Below, in pieces: positions 1 to 6,805 of a stretch of 36,240 bases of DNA. Each line of letters begins with the position of its first letter. The stretch's first letter is position 1. This DNA is from Candidatus Allofournierella merdipullorum (GTDB lineage Bacteria; Bacillota; Clostridia; Oscillospirales; Ruminococcaceae): NCBI GenBank assembly GCA_019116345.1, contig DXBV01000037.1, positions 1-36,240 on the forward strand, written 5' to 3'. The position numbers and the translations under genes were made by a program. The notes below the pieces were generated by a model, which saw only the letters and a program-made list of their open reading frames with translations, made no database searches and was not told the DNA's origin.

Positions 1-75
1 TACCTCTTCGCCCAAAAGGGCGCAAGGCGAATTTACGCCTACACCGAAGACTATAATCTTTCCAGCCAGCACCTA
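1..75 (+). pseudogene. 3' fragment of a GNAT acetyltransferase, apparently truncated
   Basis: Frame 1 runs in from the left edge and reads a typical late GNAT (acetyl-CoA-dependent N-acetyltransferase) segment: GARRIYAYTEDYNLSSQHL. In this family that stretch is normally followed by a cysteine/glutamate helix and a LGMR.EG motif with about 35-45 more residues. Here the similarity stops at about base 72: the next residues (WGQTSN...) do not fit, although the frame stays open, by chance in G+C-rich DNA, into the next gene. The break coincides with the left arm of an inverted repeat at 78-145. I infer that the 3' end was lost by insertion or deletion. The 5' part lies outside the window, so a sequencing error or an unusual family member cannot be excluded. 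Confidence 0.5.
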
Positions 76-77
76 TG

Positions 78-145
78 GGGTCAAACGTCTAATAGATACA
101 AGCGGACAGAACCACTGGTTCTCAACATACATAATGGTTTGACCC
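78..145. repeat. 68-bp segment bounded by perfect 9-bp inverted repeats
   Basis: GGGTCAAAC at 78-86 is matched by its exact reverse complement GTTTGACCC at 137-145. Nested inside, near the centre, is a second perfect palindrome, AGAACCA-C-TGGTTCT (108-122). The interior is clearly more A+T-rich than its surroundings. It lies exactly where the GNAT fragment loses family similarity and ends at the ribosome site of the next gene. It could be a MITE-like or insertion-sequence remnant, a cruciform or RNA hairpin, or an operator for the downstream gene. No target-site duplication is evident in the immediate flanks. Confidence 0.55.
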
Positions 146-160
146 AAGGAGGGGTGTACA

Positions 161-499
161 ATGCGGTGGATGTGGATCATTCCGGGCCTGGTGATGGCCC
201 TTGCGGCACTTTGTCTGATCGCGGTGTGGGGGCGCAGGATCCGCCGCCCCTCGAAAGGCGAGATCAGCCTGATGGCCACGGTGAAGCGGGTGGCGGCCGC
301 CGGTGCGGACCGGGTGCCTGTGACCTTTGTGGCCCGCGGGCAGGAGATCGCCCTCACCGTGCCGGAGCATCTGGCCCGGCAGCTGTTCCCCGGCCAGCGG
401 GGCGTGCTGACCTACAGCGGCAGCGAGTTCATCTACTTCGTGCCCCGGGAAGAGCTGTTCTGTGACGACGGCTCCGAGGGCCTGCTGCAGGTTTCCTGA
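161..499 (+). CDS. small membrane-anchored DUF2500-like protein
   Basis: 112 residues. An N-terminal hydrophobic helix (about residues 4-24) is followed by basic residues (GRRIRRPSKG), then a small soluble domain of alternating strands ending in GQRGVLTYSGSEFIYFVP. That last stretch resembles the G-x-LTYxGxxFxxF end of DUF2500 proteins, a family of unknown function. The domain is probably extracytoplasmic or sits at the membrane face. The ATG is preceded by AAGGAGGGG at 146-154 with good spacing, which decides the start. The gene stands alone: an inverted repeat upstream and a strong terminator 19 bp after the stop. No clear sigma-A promoter was found upstream. Confidence 0.72.
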   Translation: MRWMWIIPGLVMALAALCLIAVWGRRIRRPSKGEISLMATVKRVAAAGADRVPVTFVARGQEIALTVPEHLARQLFPGQRGVLTYSGSEFIYFVPREELFCDDGSEGLLQVS

Positions 500-517
500 A
501 CCCAGAATCTTCCATTC

Positions 518-555
518 AGCCAGCCGCCGGAAAACCGGCGGCTGGCTTTTTCTTT
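518..555 (+). terminator. Rho-independent terminator
   Basis: A perfect 13-bp G+C-rich stem (518-530 with 535-547) with an AAAA loop, followed by TTTTTCTTT. It ends transcription of the DUF2500-like gene and insulates the glycosyltransferase pair downstream. Confidence 0.93.
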
Positions 556-575
556 GATGGCGGGTATGCTATAAT
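547..575 (+). promoter_or_regulatory. extended -10 promoter for the GT-C gene
   Basis: TATAAT at 570-575 is preceded by TG at 567-568, giving an extended -10 (TGCTATAAT). The -35 position, 17 bp upstream, is only a T-run (TTTTTC, 547-552) that overlaps the terminator tail, so recognition would rest mainly on the extended -10. It leads into the GTG start at 616. Confidence 0.6.
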
Positions 576-615
576 ACTTTATAACACATAAAATACGGAA
601 AGGGGGCGGTGCCCG

Positions 616-2082
616 GTGCAGAAAACACTGGACCGGCTGTTCTGGGCGGGCTTCTGCCTCGTCTGGGGCTGGATCGTTCTGAACAGCGTGCTGCGCTGGC
701 AGCACAACGGCCCGGCGGCGCTTGCGGTGGGCGCGGTGCTGGCGGCGGGGGTATGGGCTCTCTCCAAACGGGTGCTGCCCCGGCTGAACGGCCTTTCGCC
801 AAAGCGCTGGCGCATCCTGTTTTTCACCGTCTTTGCCCTCTACGCCGCTGCCTTTTCGGTCATGGCCTGGCTGATGGCGGAGGTGCCCATCATGGACCAG
901 GAGGTGGTGCTGCGCAGCCTCACCGACCTTTTGGACGACGGGCGCTTTGGAGTGTGGAGCGGCTATTATATCATCTGCAACAACAACCTGGGCCTGGCGC
1001 TGGTGCTGGGCGGCTGGTACTGGCTGGCGGGGCTGTTCGGCTTTGTGCCGGACTCTTCCCTCATGGGCGTGGTCCCGGGCATCGCGCTGAACGTGCTGGC
1101 GCTGCTGGCCTCGGTGGCCCTGTGCTGCCTGCTGGCCCGGCGGGTGTTCAAAACCAACGCCGCGGTGGCGCTGGTGTTCCTTCTCTGCGCGGCCTTCGCG
1201 CCCTTCTGGCTCTACAGCCCCTGCTTTTATTCCGACACCCTCTCCATGCCCTTCGGCCTGTTGGCGCTGCTGGCCTTTGACGCCTGGCGGCGCGAGGCAC
1301 GGCCCCGTCGGCGGCTGCTTTTTGCGGCGGGCGCCGGGGCGGCGGCCTTTGTGGGCTATGCAGTCAAGGGCAGCGTGGCGGTGATGGCCGTGGCGCTGGC
1401 CATTCAGTTCTTTTTGCAGGCGAAGCCCCGGCGGGCGCTGGCAGCCTGCGGCGCGATGCTGGCGGCCTTCGGACTGTTGGCCGGCGGCTACCGGCTCTGG
1501 CAGCGGGCCTGGCTCATCGACTGGGCCGAGGAGGACGCCCTGGCCCTGCCCATTCAGTTGTGGTTCTGCTACGGCAGCCACGACGACGGCAACTACTCCC
1601 AGGCGGACTACGAGGCCGCCATGACCGTGGACACCGTGGCCGAGCGCAAGGAACTGCTGAACGCCCGCATCGCCGCCAACTACGCCTCCTATACTCTGCC
1701 GGAACTGGCGGAGTTCGTCACCCGCAAGGCGGCCATCACCTGGGGCGACGGCCTTTACAACGCCGAGGAGTTCCTGGCCACCCCCCAGCGGGCCAACTGG
1801 ACCCACAAGTTCATTCTGGAGGGCCAGCCGGGCTATATGCCGATGGTCTATTACTGCCAGGCCTATCTGTACATGGTGCAGCTGCTGGTGCTGGTGTGCG
1901 CGGTGCGCCGGGCCCGGCGTCCCGCCCCCGGGCTTCTGACCCTGACGGGGGTGAGCGTCACCGGTCTTATCCTGTTTTTGAGCCTGTGGGAGACAAAAGC
2001 CCGCTACGCATTCAATTTTACCCCGTTTCTGCTGCTGATGGCGGCCGCAGCTTTGCTGGGGCCGGAGGAAGAAACGAACTGA
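616..2082 (+). CDS. multi-spanning GT-C (GT39/ArnT-like) glycosyltransferase
   Basis: 488 residues with roughly ten or more hydrophobic helices. The first extracytoplasmic loop carries acidic residues (EVPIMDQEVV, about residues 91-100) where GT-C enzymes keep catalytic Asp/Glu. It is followed by a YYIICNNNLGL stretch, and near the C-terminus a polar ETKARY motif precedes the last helices, as in GT39/PMT-like proteins. Such enzymes take a sugar from a polyprenyl-phosphate carrier and add it to a glycan or protein outside the membrane. The start is GTG, chosen because AAAGGGGG sits just upstream and an ATG is lacking; a +1-frame GTG at 609 is a shadow. It forms a two-gene operon with the GT2 at 2113. 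The donor may come from the polyprenyl-phosphate-sugar synthases encoded at 3780 or 5693 (inference). Confidence 0.75.
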   Translation: MQKTLDRLFWAGFCLVWGWIVLNSVLRWQHNGPAALAVGAVLAAGVWALSKRVLPRLNGLSPKRWRILFFTVFALYAAAFSVMAWLMAEVPIMDQEVVLRSLTDLLDDGRFGVWSGYYIICNNNLGLALVLGGWYWLAGLFGFVPDSSLMGVVPGIALNVLALLASVALCCLLARRVFKTNAAVALVFLLCAAFAPFWLYSPCFYSDTLSMPFGLLALLAFDAWRREARPRRRLLFAAGAGAAAFVGYAVKGSVAVMAVALAIQFFLQAKPRRALAACGAMLAAFGLLAGGYRLWQRAWLIDWAEEDALALPIQLWFCYGSHDDGNYSQADYEAAMTVDTVAERKELLNARIAANYASYTLPELAEFVTRKAAITWGDGLYNAEEFLATPQRANWTHKFILEGQPGYMPMVYYCQAYLYMVQLLVLVCAVRRARRPAPGLLTLTGVSVTGLILFLSLWETKARYAFNFTPFLLLMAAAALLGPEEETN

Positions 2083-2112
2083 CGCCTGTTGTGTGAGAAG
2101 GAGGAGTCTTTT

Positions 2113-2955
2113 GTGGAACAGCCCCTGGTAAGCGTGATCGTGCCGGTCTACAACGCCGGCGACCACATCGCCCGCTGCATCGAGAGCATCAAGCGGCAGT
2201 CCTATCAGAACCTGGAGATCATCATTGTCAACGACGGCTCCAAGGATGTGAGCCTCCACGTCTGCGAGATGTACGCCCGGGTGGACAAACGCATCCTGCT
2301 CATCGACAAGGCCAACAGCGGCGTGTCTGCCACCCGCAACCTTGCCATGGACATGGCAAAGGGAAAGTATCTCCAATTCGTTGACAGCGACGACTACCTT
2401 GCCCCCGACGCCACCCGTCTGCTGGTGGAGGCCGCCGAGGCCAACCAGGCCGATCTGGTCATCGCCCCCTATTATCGGGTAGAAAAGACAAAGCCTCTCT
2501 TCGCCAAAGAGGAGGACAGCTACCAGACCATCCAGCAGTTCGGTTTTCTGGAAAAAGGCTTCTACGACAAGCACGCCTTCGCCAAAGGGCTGATGAAGGA
2601 GCCCGCCAGCTTCTACTACGGCGTGATGTGGAACAAGCTCTACCGGCGGGATATGGTGCAGAGCCACGACATTCAGTGCAGCGAGGAGCTGTGCTGGAGC
2701 GAGGACCTGCTGTTCAATCTGGAATACATCCGCTACGCCGCCCGTTTCTACGCGCTGGACGAACCGGTGTATTACTATGTGAAAAATCCTCAGAGCCTTG
2801 TTTCCACCCAGGTGACGCTGCGCAACACCTTCAAGATCCTGTCGGTGAAAGCCAGCCTGTTCGCCTATTACAAAAACCTTTATGAGGAAATGGGCCTCTA
2901 CGAAGAGAACAAGCTGCAGATCTTCAAGTATCTGGTGGCTGTGGCGGAGGCGTAA
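2113..2955 (+). CDS. GT2 family glycosyltransferase
   Basis: 280 residues with the GT-A/GT2 order: N-terminal SVIVPVYN strand, NDGS (40-43), DSDD metal/nucleotide-sugar motif (91-94), WNKLYRR (173-179) and the catalytic-base region SED (196-198). It should transfer a sugar from a nucleotide donor to a lipid-linked or chain acceptor at the inner face of the membrane. I chose the GTG at 2113 because GGAGGAG lies 8 bp before it; an in-frame TTG at 2089 has no ribosome site. The C-terminus ends soon after residue 260, so there is no long variable tail. It follows the GT-C gene by 30 bp and is closed by a strong terminator. Confidence 0.88.
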   Translation: MEQPLVSVIVPVYNAGDHIARCIESIKRQSYQNLEIIIVNDGSKDVSLHVCEMYARVDKRILLIDKANSGVSATRNLAMDMAKGKYLQFVDSDDYLAPDATRLLVEAAEANQADLVIAPYYRVEKTKPLFAKEEDSYQTIQQFGFLEKGFYDKHAFAKGLMKEPASFYYGVMWNKLYRRDMVQSHDIQCSEELCWSEDLLFNLEYIRYAARFYALDEPVYYYVKNPQSLVSTQVTLRNTFKILSVKASLFAYYKNLYEEMGLYEENKLQIFKYLVAVAEA

Positions 2956-2966
2956 AAACAAAGGAA

Positions 2967-2999
2967 AAGGCCCCGGACCGTTTGGTCCGGGGCCTTTTT
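2967..2999. terminator. bidirectional Rho-independent terminator
   Basis: A 13-bp perfect stem (2967-2979 with 2984-2996) with a GTTT loop, a T-run on the right (plus strand) and an A-rich stretch on the left that gives U-rich RNA on the minus strand. It separates the convergent genes ending at 2955 and 3009 and is probably the end of the minus-strand glycan operon as well. Confidence 0.92.
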
Positions 3000-3008
3000 G
3001 ATGCGAAG

Positions 3009-3311
3009 TTACTTCTTGGCCGCGGGGGCTTCCTTCAGCGCCCGCTCCAGCCACATGCCGCCCACTTCCAGCGCGGTGTACAGGCCGGTCTTGGAGCTCT
3101 GCTTCACCACCCGCTCGGGCAGGGGTTTGGTGGAGTCGGTGCTCATCAAAATCACATGCAGCTTGTCGGCCACGGTGATGCCGTTTTCCTCTTTGGTGGT
3201 GAGCACCTGCATGAACACCACATAGGGGTCAGACAGGCTGCCGTAATAGATCTCGTTGCCGCAGCGCACCAGCGGGCGGCCCTTATAGGTGAGTTTCGGG
3301 GTGAATGCCAT
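3009..3311 (-). CDS. conserved small hypothetical protein
   Basis: 100 residues, soluble, no signal peptide or membrane segment. It begins MAFTPKLTYKGRPLVRCGN and has a mixed strand/helix pattern with a basic C-terminal tail. I recognise the general look of a short conserved protein of gut Clostridia but no named domain and no function. A ribosome site (GGAGGG) lies about 12 bp before the ATG, and a strong promoter at 3380-3408 gives it separate transcription, so it may be unrelated to the glycan genes upstream. The bidirectional terminator lies directly after its stop. Confidence 0.75.
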   Translation of the reverse strand: MAFTPKLTYKGRPLVRCGNEIYYGSLSDPYVVFMQVLTTKEENGITVADKLHVILMSTDSTKPLPERVVKQSSKTGLYTALEVGGMWLERALKEAPAAKK

Positions 3312-3379
3312 GGTTTTGTGGACCCTCCGTTTCCGTCGTAACGCGGCGCCGCAAAAACGCCGCAGGATATTTTCTATTT

Positions 3380-3408
3380 ATTATACCACAGCCCGGCCTG
3401 TTTGACAA
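3380..3408 (-). promoter_or_regulatory. sigma-A promoter for the small gene at 3009
   Basis: On the minus strand TTGTCA (3403-3408), a 17-bp spacer, then TATAAT (3380-3385) with a TG dinucleotide one base before the -10. It leaves an approximately 65-nt leader that includes a GCGGCG/CGCCGC inverted repeat around 3333-3363. Confidence 0.8.
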
Positions 3409-3415
3409 ATGGGCC

Positions 3416-3778
3416 TCAGCGGTCCTGGTGGGCGCGCTCGATCTTTTCCTCGTTCAAAGCCACCTTCTGGGCCAGGATCTTCATTTTGGAGTCCATCTGG
3501 CTGATGCGCAGGCTCATGAAGAACACCTTGAGAATGAGCAAAAAGATGATGGCAAGATACACCACGTTGATGGGGGCCTGCACGCCCAGGGTGCTGGCCG
3601 TCCAGTAGGCCAGCTCCGGGAAGATGCTCAACAGCAGCAGCAGCCCGGAAAAGACGAACCAGAAGATGCTGTCCTCGATCTGGATCTTGGCCCGGCGGAT
3701 GCGGCCCAGCACGAACACCAGCGTGAGCAGGCTGCCCAGAACCAGCAGCAGCCGCAGGGAGAGGGGATAGTCCAGCAT
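3416..3778 (-). CDS. DUF2304 membrane protein, partner of the adjacent GT2
   Basis: 120 residues: three hydrophobic helices (about 8-25, 38-54, 68-90) with the basic RRAKIQIEDSIFW stretch between the first two, then a charged, coiled-coil-like C-terminal tail (about 91-120). This matches DUF2304, a family typically encoded next to DPM1-like GT2 enzymes. That is the case here: the GT2 stop and this ATG are one base apart. It probably anchors or modulates the polyprenyl-phosphate sugar synthase at the membrane, or helps move the product (inference). It is the last gene of the minus-strand cluster before the independently promoted gene at 3009. Confidence 0.82.
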   Translation of the reverse strand: MLDYPLSLRLLLVLGSLLTLVFVLGRIRRAKIQIEDSIFWFVFSGLLLLLSIFPELAYWTASTLGVQAPINVVYLAIIFLLILKVFFMSLRISQMDSKMKILAQKVALNEEKIERAHQDR

Positions 3779-3779
3779 G

Positions 3780-4499
3780 TCACAGGCTCCTTTCGGTATA
3801 GGGGGTGAGGGTGTCCCGCTTGCGGAACCACTGGATGAGCAGGATGGAGAGGCCCATCTTGATCATGTATTCCACCGAGCGGGCAAAGTTGAGGTAACTG
3901 GTGCCGGCGGTGCGCTCGCCCATCTGCACCTGCAGCTCCTTCACCACAGCGCCGTTCTTGATGAGGTAGCTGATGGTGTCCGGTTCGGGGGCGTAGTTCA
4001 GGTTCGAGGCAAACTCTTCCAGCATCTTGCGGTTGAACATCCGCATGCCGCTGGTGGGGTCGCAGATGGCCTTGCCGGTGGTCAGCCGGATGGCCCAGCT
4101 GATGAGGTAGCTGCCCGCCATCCGCAGGCTCTTGGGCTTTTTTACCGTGACGAAGCGGCTGCCGATGACGATGTCCGCCCCGCCCTCCAGCAGTTCCAGC
4201 ATGGGGGCGATGTAGCGGGGCAGGTGCTGGCCGTCGGCGTCGAACTGCAGCGCACAGTCGTAGCCGTTCTCGGCGGCGTAGCGCAGGCCGGTCTGAAACG
4301 CCCCGGCCAGGCCCAGATTCACCGGCAGGTCGATCATATGGAAGTCGTGCTGGCGGCACAGGGCGGCGGTGTGGTCGCGGCTGCCGTCGTTCACGATCAC
4401 GTAATCGTACTGGGGATAGTGCTCGATGAGGTCTTCCACCACCGGCACGATACTGGCCTCTTCGTTGTATGCGGGGATCACGATCAATAATTTTGCCAT
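3780..4499 (-). CDS. DPM1-like GT2: polyprenyl-phosphate glycosyltransferase
   Basis: 239 residues. PAYNEE (9-14), NDGS (37-40), the DADGQH motif (87-92), GSR (113-115) and a DPTSGMRMF block are typical of dolichyl/undecaprenyl-phosphate sugar synthases, which move a hexose from UDP- or GDP-sugar to a lipid phosphate. The soluble GT-A domain has a basic C-terminal amphipathic segment (about 208-239) for membrane contact but no true transmembrane pair; the adjacent DUF2304 protein may supply that. The ATG at 4499 starts directly at the first strand and fits; a 20-residue extension upstream would run into the preceding gene. The product could feed the GT-C proteins at 616 and 6806. Confidence 0.88.
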   Translation of the reverse strand: MAKLLIVIPAYNEEASIVPVVEDLIEHYPQYDYVIVNDGSRDHTAALCRQHDFHMIDLPVNLGLAGAFQTGLRYAAENGYDCALQFDADGQHLPRYIAPMLELLEGGADIVIGSRFVTVKKPKSLRMAGSYLISWAIRLTTGKAICDPTSGMRMFNRKMLEEFASNLNYAPEPDTISYLIKNGAVVKELQVQMGERTAGTSYLNFARSVEYMIKMGLSILLIQWFRKRDTLTPYTERSL

Positions 4500-4519
4500 A
4501 CTTTCCCGTTCGCTTTCTG

Positions 4520-5668
4520 TCAGTTTTGGGCGGCGGCCAGCTTCAGAAGCCGGTCGCACACCGCGTCCCAGGTGAAGTGCTCTTCCAGCCGCGCGGCGGT
4601 CTTGGCCGCGGCGGTGCGCCGCCAGTCCTCGTCGGTGAGCGCGCGCCGCAGCGCCGCTGCCAGAGGGCCGGGGTCCGCCGAATCCAGCTGGATGCCGTAG
4701 ATCTCATCCGCCAGCAGCTCGTCGCTGCCGCCGGTGCGGGTGGTCACGATGGGGCAGCCGCAGGCCGCCGCCTCCAAAAAGGTGGTGGGGAAGCCCTCGG
4801 CGTAGTAGGTGGGCAGGCAGTAGACCTGGCTCTGGGCCAGCAGCTGCATGGCTTTGGGATAGGCCACCGCCCCCAGCAGATGCACATTGGGAGGGCAATC
4901 TTTCCGCAGAGTGGCCAGCAGCGGCCCGTCGCCCGCCACCACCAGCGCCGCGCCGGGCACGGCCGCCGCGGTGAAGGCTTCGATCAGCTCCGCCACGCCC
5001 TTTTCGGGGATGATGCGCCCCACAAAGGCCGCCAGCGGCGTGTCGGGGGCAAGGCCCAGTTCGCTCCGCCAGTCGACGGCGTCGGGAGCTTGGGCCAGAG
5101 CGCGCACCTCGGCGGGGTCCACCGCGTTGTACAGCTGGCCCTCGGCCTTGACGCCGAAGTGCTCCAGCCAGCGGCAGACCGCCCGGCTCACGCCGTAAAA
5201 CCGCATGCGGTAGTGTTTGAGCACCGCGGCGGCGAAATGCTCGTAAGCCGCGCCCGCCGTGTTCAGAAGGGCGCTGTTCATGGGCAAATGGCCGGTGGAA
5301 TGGTCCACCACGATGGCCGGAATGTGCCGCTTTGCCGCCTGGCGGGCGGCGTAGAGGCTGCTGACGTAAAACCGGGTGTTGATGAGGCAGAAGTCGATCT
5401 TGCGGCCCCAGAGCAGTTTTCCCAGCCGGGCAAAGCCCCGCCCGGGACGCAGCACCGGGAAGCGCCCGCCCATCAGCGGCCACACCGGCAGCCGGATGAT
5501 CTCGATGCCCTCGGCGTCGGTCTCATGGTCGGGCAGGCCGGGCAGGGCACTGGTGACCACCAACGCCTTGTGGCCCGCAGCGATGACGCGGCGGGCCAGA
5601 TTGTAGGTGTAGCGCTCCACCCCGCCCACGGTGGGCAGGTACTGGGCCGAGAAAAAGCAGATGGTCAC
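4520..5668 (-). CDS. GT4 family glycosyltransferase (GT-B fold)
   Basis: 382 residues. The N-terminal domain opens with FFSAQYLPTVGGVERY, the usual glycine-rich acceptor/nucleotide loop of GT4 enzymes. The C-terminal domain has GRIIPEKG (217-224) and the E-x7-E motif EGFPTTFLEA (E291, E299). These are retaining transferases working on nucleotide sugars at the cytoplasmic face. The start is GTG, supported by GGAGG about 13 bases upstream and by immediate entry into the first strand. It lies 24 bp after the GT2-GtrA gene and 20 bp before the DPM1-like gene, in the same minus-strand operon. Donor and acceptor cannot be read from sequence. Confidence 0.9.
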   Translation of the reverse strand: MTICFFSAQYLPTVGGVERYTYNLARRVIAAGHKALVVTSALPGLPDHETDAEGIEIIRLPVWPLMGGRFPVLRPGRGFARLGKLLWGRKIDFCLINTRFYVSSLYAARQAAKRHIPAIVVDHSTGHLPMNSALLNTAGAAYEHFAAAVLKHYRMRFYGVSRAVCRWLEHFGVKAEGQLYNAVDPAEVRALAQAPDAVDWRSELGLAPDTPLAAFVGRIIPEKGVAELIEAFTAAAVPGAALVVAGDGPLLATLRKDCPPNVHLLGAVAYPKAMQLLAQSQVYCLPTYYAEGFPTTFLEAAACGCPIVTTRTGGSDELLADEIYGIQLDSADPGPLAAALRRALTDEDWRRTAAAKTAARLEEHFTWDAVCDRLLKLAAAQN

Positions 5669-5692
5669 CGCCGCCCGCCTCCTTTTGGGCCG

Positions 5693-6784
5693 TCAGGCCT
5701 TTTTCTTGTAGACGAATTCCCGCTGGATCTGGAAACTGATGAAGAAGAGCACGATGTCCACCACCGCCTTGATGAGGATCTCCCAGCCGCCGGGAGGGCA
5801 CAGCAGGGAGGTGAACAGGCTCACAAGCCCGGCGCTGACCAGCATCTGGGCCACGGCCAGCAGGAAATAACAGGTGGCCGCCCGCCGGTGGTCGGCCTGG
5901 CTGTGGAACACCACCCGGTGGTTGATGTAGTAGTTGTAGCTGGCGGAGAGCAGCCGCGCCAGAGCGGTGCAGATGAACACCACCAGGATGCGCCCGGTGC
6001 CGTTGGCAGAGGGGATGAGCAGCCCCATCAGCAGCAAAAAGAGGCTGAACAGCGCCAGATCCAGCACGCTGGCCGACACGCTGGCAAAGAGGAACCGCCC
6101 GAAAATGGCGTAGATGCGCGCCGAATCCCGCAGGGGATGGAAGTGGGAGGTGTGGTTCTCTTTGGAGTCGTAGATGGTCTGGATGGGCAGTTCCCGGATG
6201 GCCACCCGGTCCCTTGTTTCGATGAGCATGTTGCTCTCGAACTCGAACCGCTCTCCGGGCACGCGCATCAGCCGCCGCATGAATGCGGTGGGCACGCCCC
6301 GCAGGCCGGTCTGGGTGTCGCTCACCGACACGCCGCACAGCGCCTTGAACATGAAGCAGGTGATCTTGTTGCCCCAGCGGCTGTTGAAGGGCACGCCCGG
6401 GTCGTCAAAATCGCGGCAGCCCAGCAGCAGGCTGTCCGGGTGGGCGGTCATTTCCTCCATGAAGCGGAGGATGTCCGCGGCGGAGTGCTGCCCGTCGGAG
6501 TCGGCGGTGATGGCGCCCGGCGCGTCCGGCCAGGTGTTCAGGCAGTGGTTGAAGGCGGTCTTGAGCGCCCGCCCTTTGCCCAGATTCACCGCATGACGCA
6601 GCACGGTGCAGCCGAACTGCCGCTGTGCCTGCTCAAAAACAGGGGCGTATTCCGGCCCGCTGCCGTCGTCCACCAGCACGATGTTCTCGATGCCGGCTTC
6701 TTTCATATCCGCCAGCAGCCCGGGCAGACGCTCGTCCGGCTCCAGGCTGGGAATGATGACCGGAACGGCTTTGAAATCAACCAT
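5693..6784 (-). CDS. GT2-GtrA two-domain protein (polyprenyl-P sugar synthase plus flippase-like domain)
   Basis: 363 residues. The N-terminal GT2 domain (1-225) has VDDGS (38-42), DSDGQH (95-100) and SDTQTGLRG (155-163), the DPM1-like signature. The C-terminal 130 residues contain four hydrophobic helices with the SYNYYINHRVVF and FQIQREFVYKKK blocks of GtrA proteins. GtrA domains are thought to flip or position polyprenyl-phosphate sugars, so the protein may both make and translocate a lipid-linked sugar for an extracytoplasmic GT-C enzyme. The neighbour encoded just upstream (6806, DUF2142) is the natural candidate. The ATG follows GAGGA at good spacing. Two lipid-phosphate sugar synthases in one cluster (this and 3780) suggest two different decorating sugars. 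Confidence 0.9.
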   Translation of the reverse strand: MVDFKAVPVIIPSLEPDERLPGLLADMKEAGIENIVLVDDGSGPEYAPVFEQAQRQFGCTVLRHAVNLGKGRALKTAFNHCLNTWPDAPGAITADSDGQHSAADILRFMEEMTAHPDSLLLGCRDFDDPGVPFNSRWGNKITCFMFKALCGVSVSDTQTGLRGVPTAFMRRLMRVPGERFEFESNMLIETRDRVAIRELPIQTIYDSKENHTSHFHPLRDSARIYAIFGRFLFASVSASVLDLALFSLFLLLMGLLIPSANGTGRILVVFICTALARLLSASYNYYINHRVVFHSQADHRRAATCYFLLAVAQMLVSAGLVSLFTSLLCPPGGWEILIKAVVDIVLFFISFQIQREFVYKKKA

Positions 6785-6805
6785 AAAAAAGTCCTCGAAT
6801 CGGTT

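Noticed and set aside
73-465. Continuation of the frame-1 GNAT reading frame to base 465
   Set aside because: Residues after about codon 24 fit no GNAT and the frame runs over the better supported gene at 161; the openness is due to base composition.
433-3054. Minus-strand open frame of 873 codons
   Set aside because: It lies antisense to the GT-C and GT2 genes, is His/Gln/Gly-rich without any domain, and has no ribosome site; a G+C-rich shadow frame.
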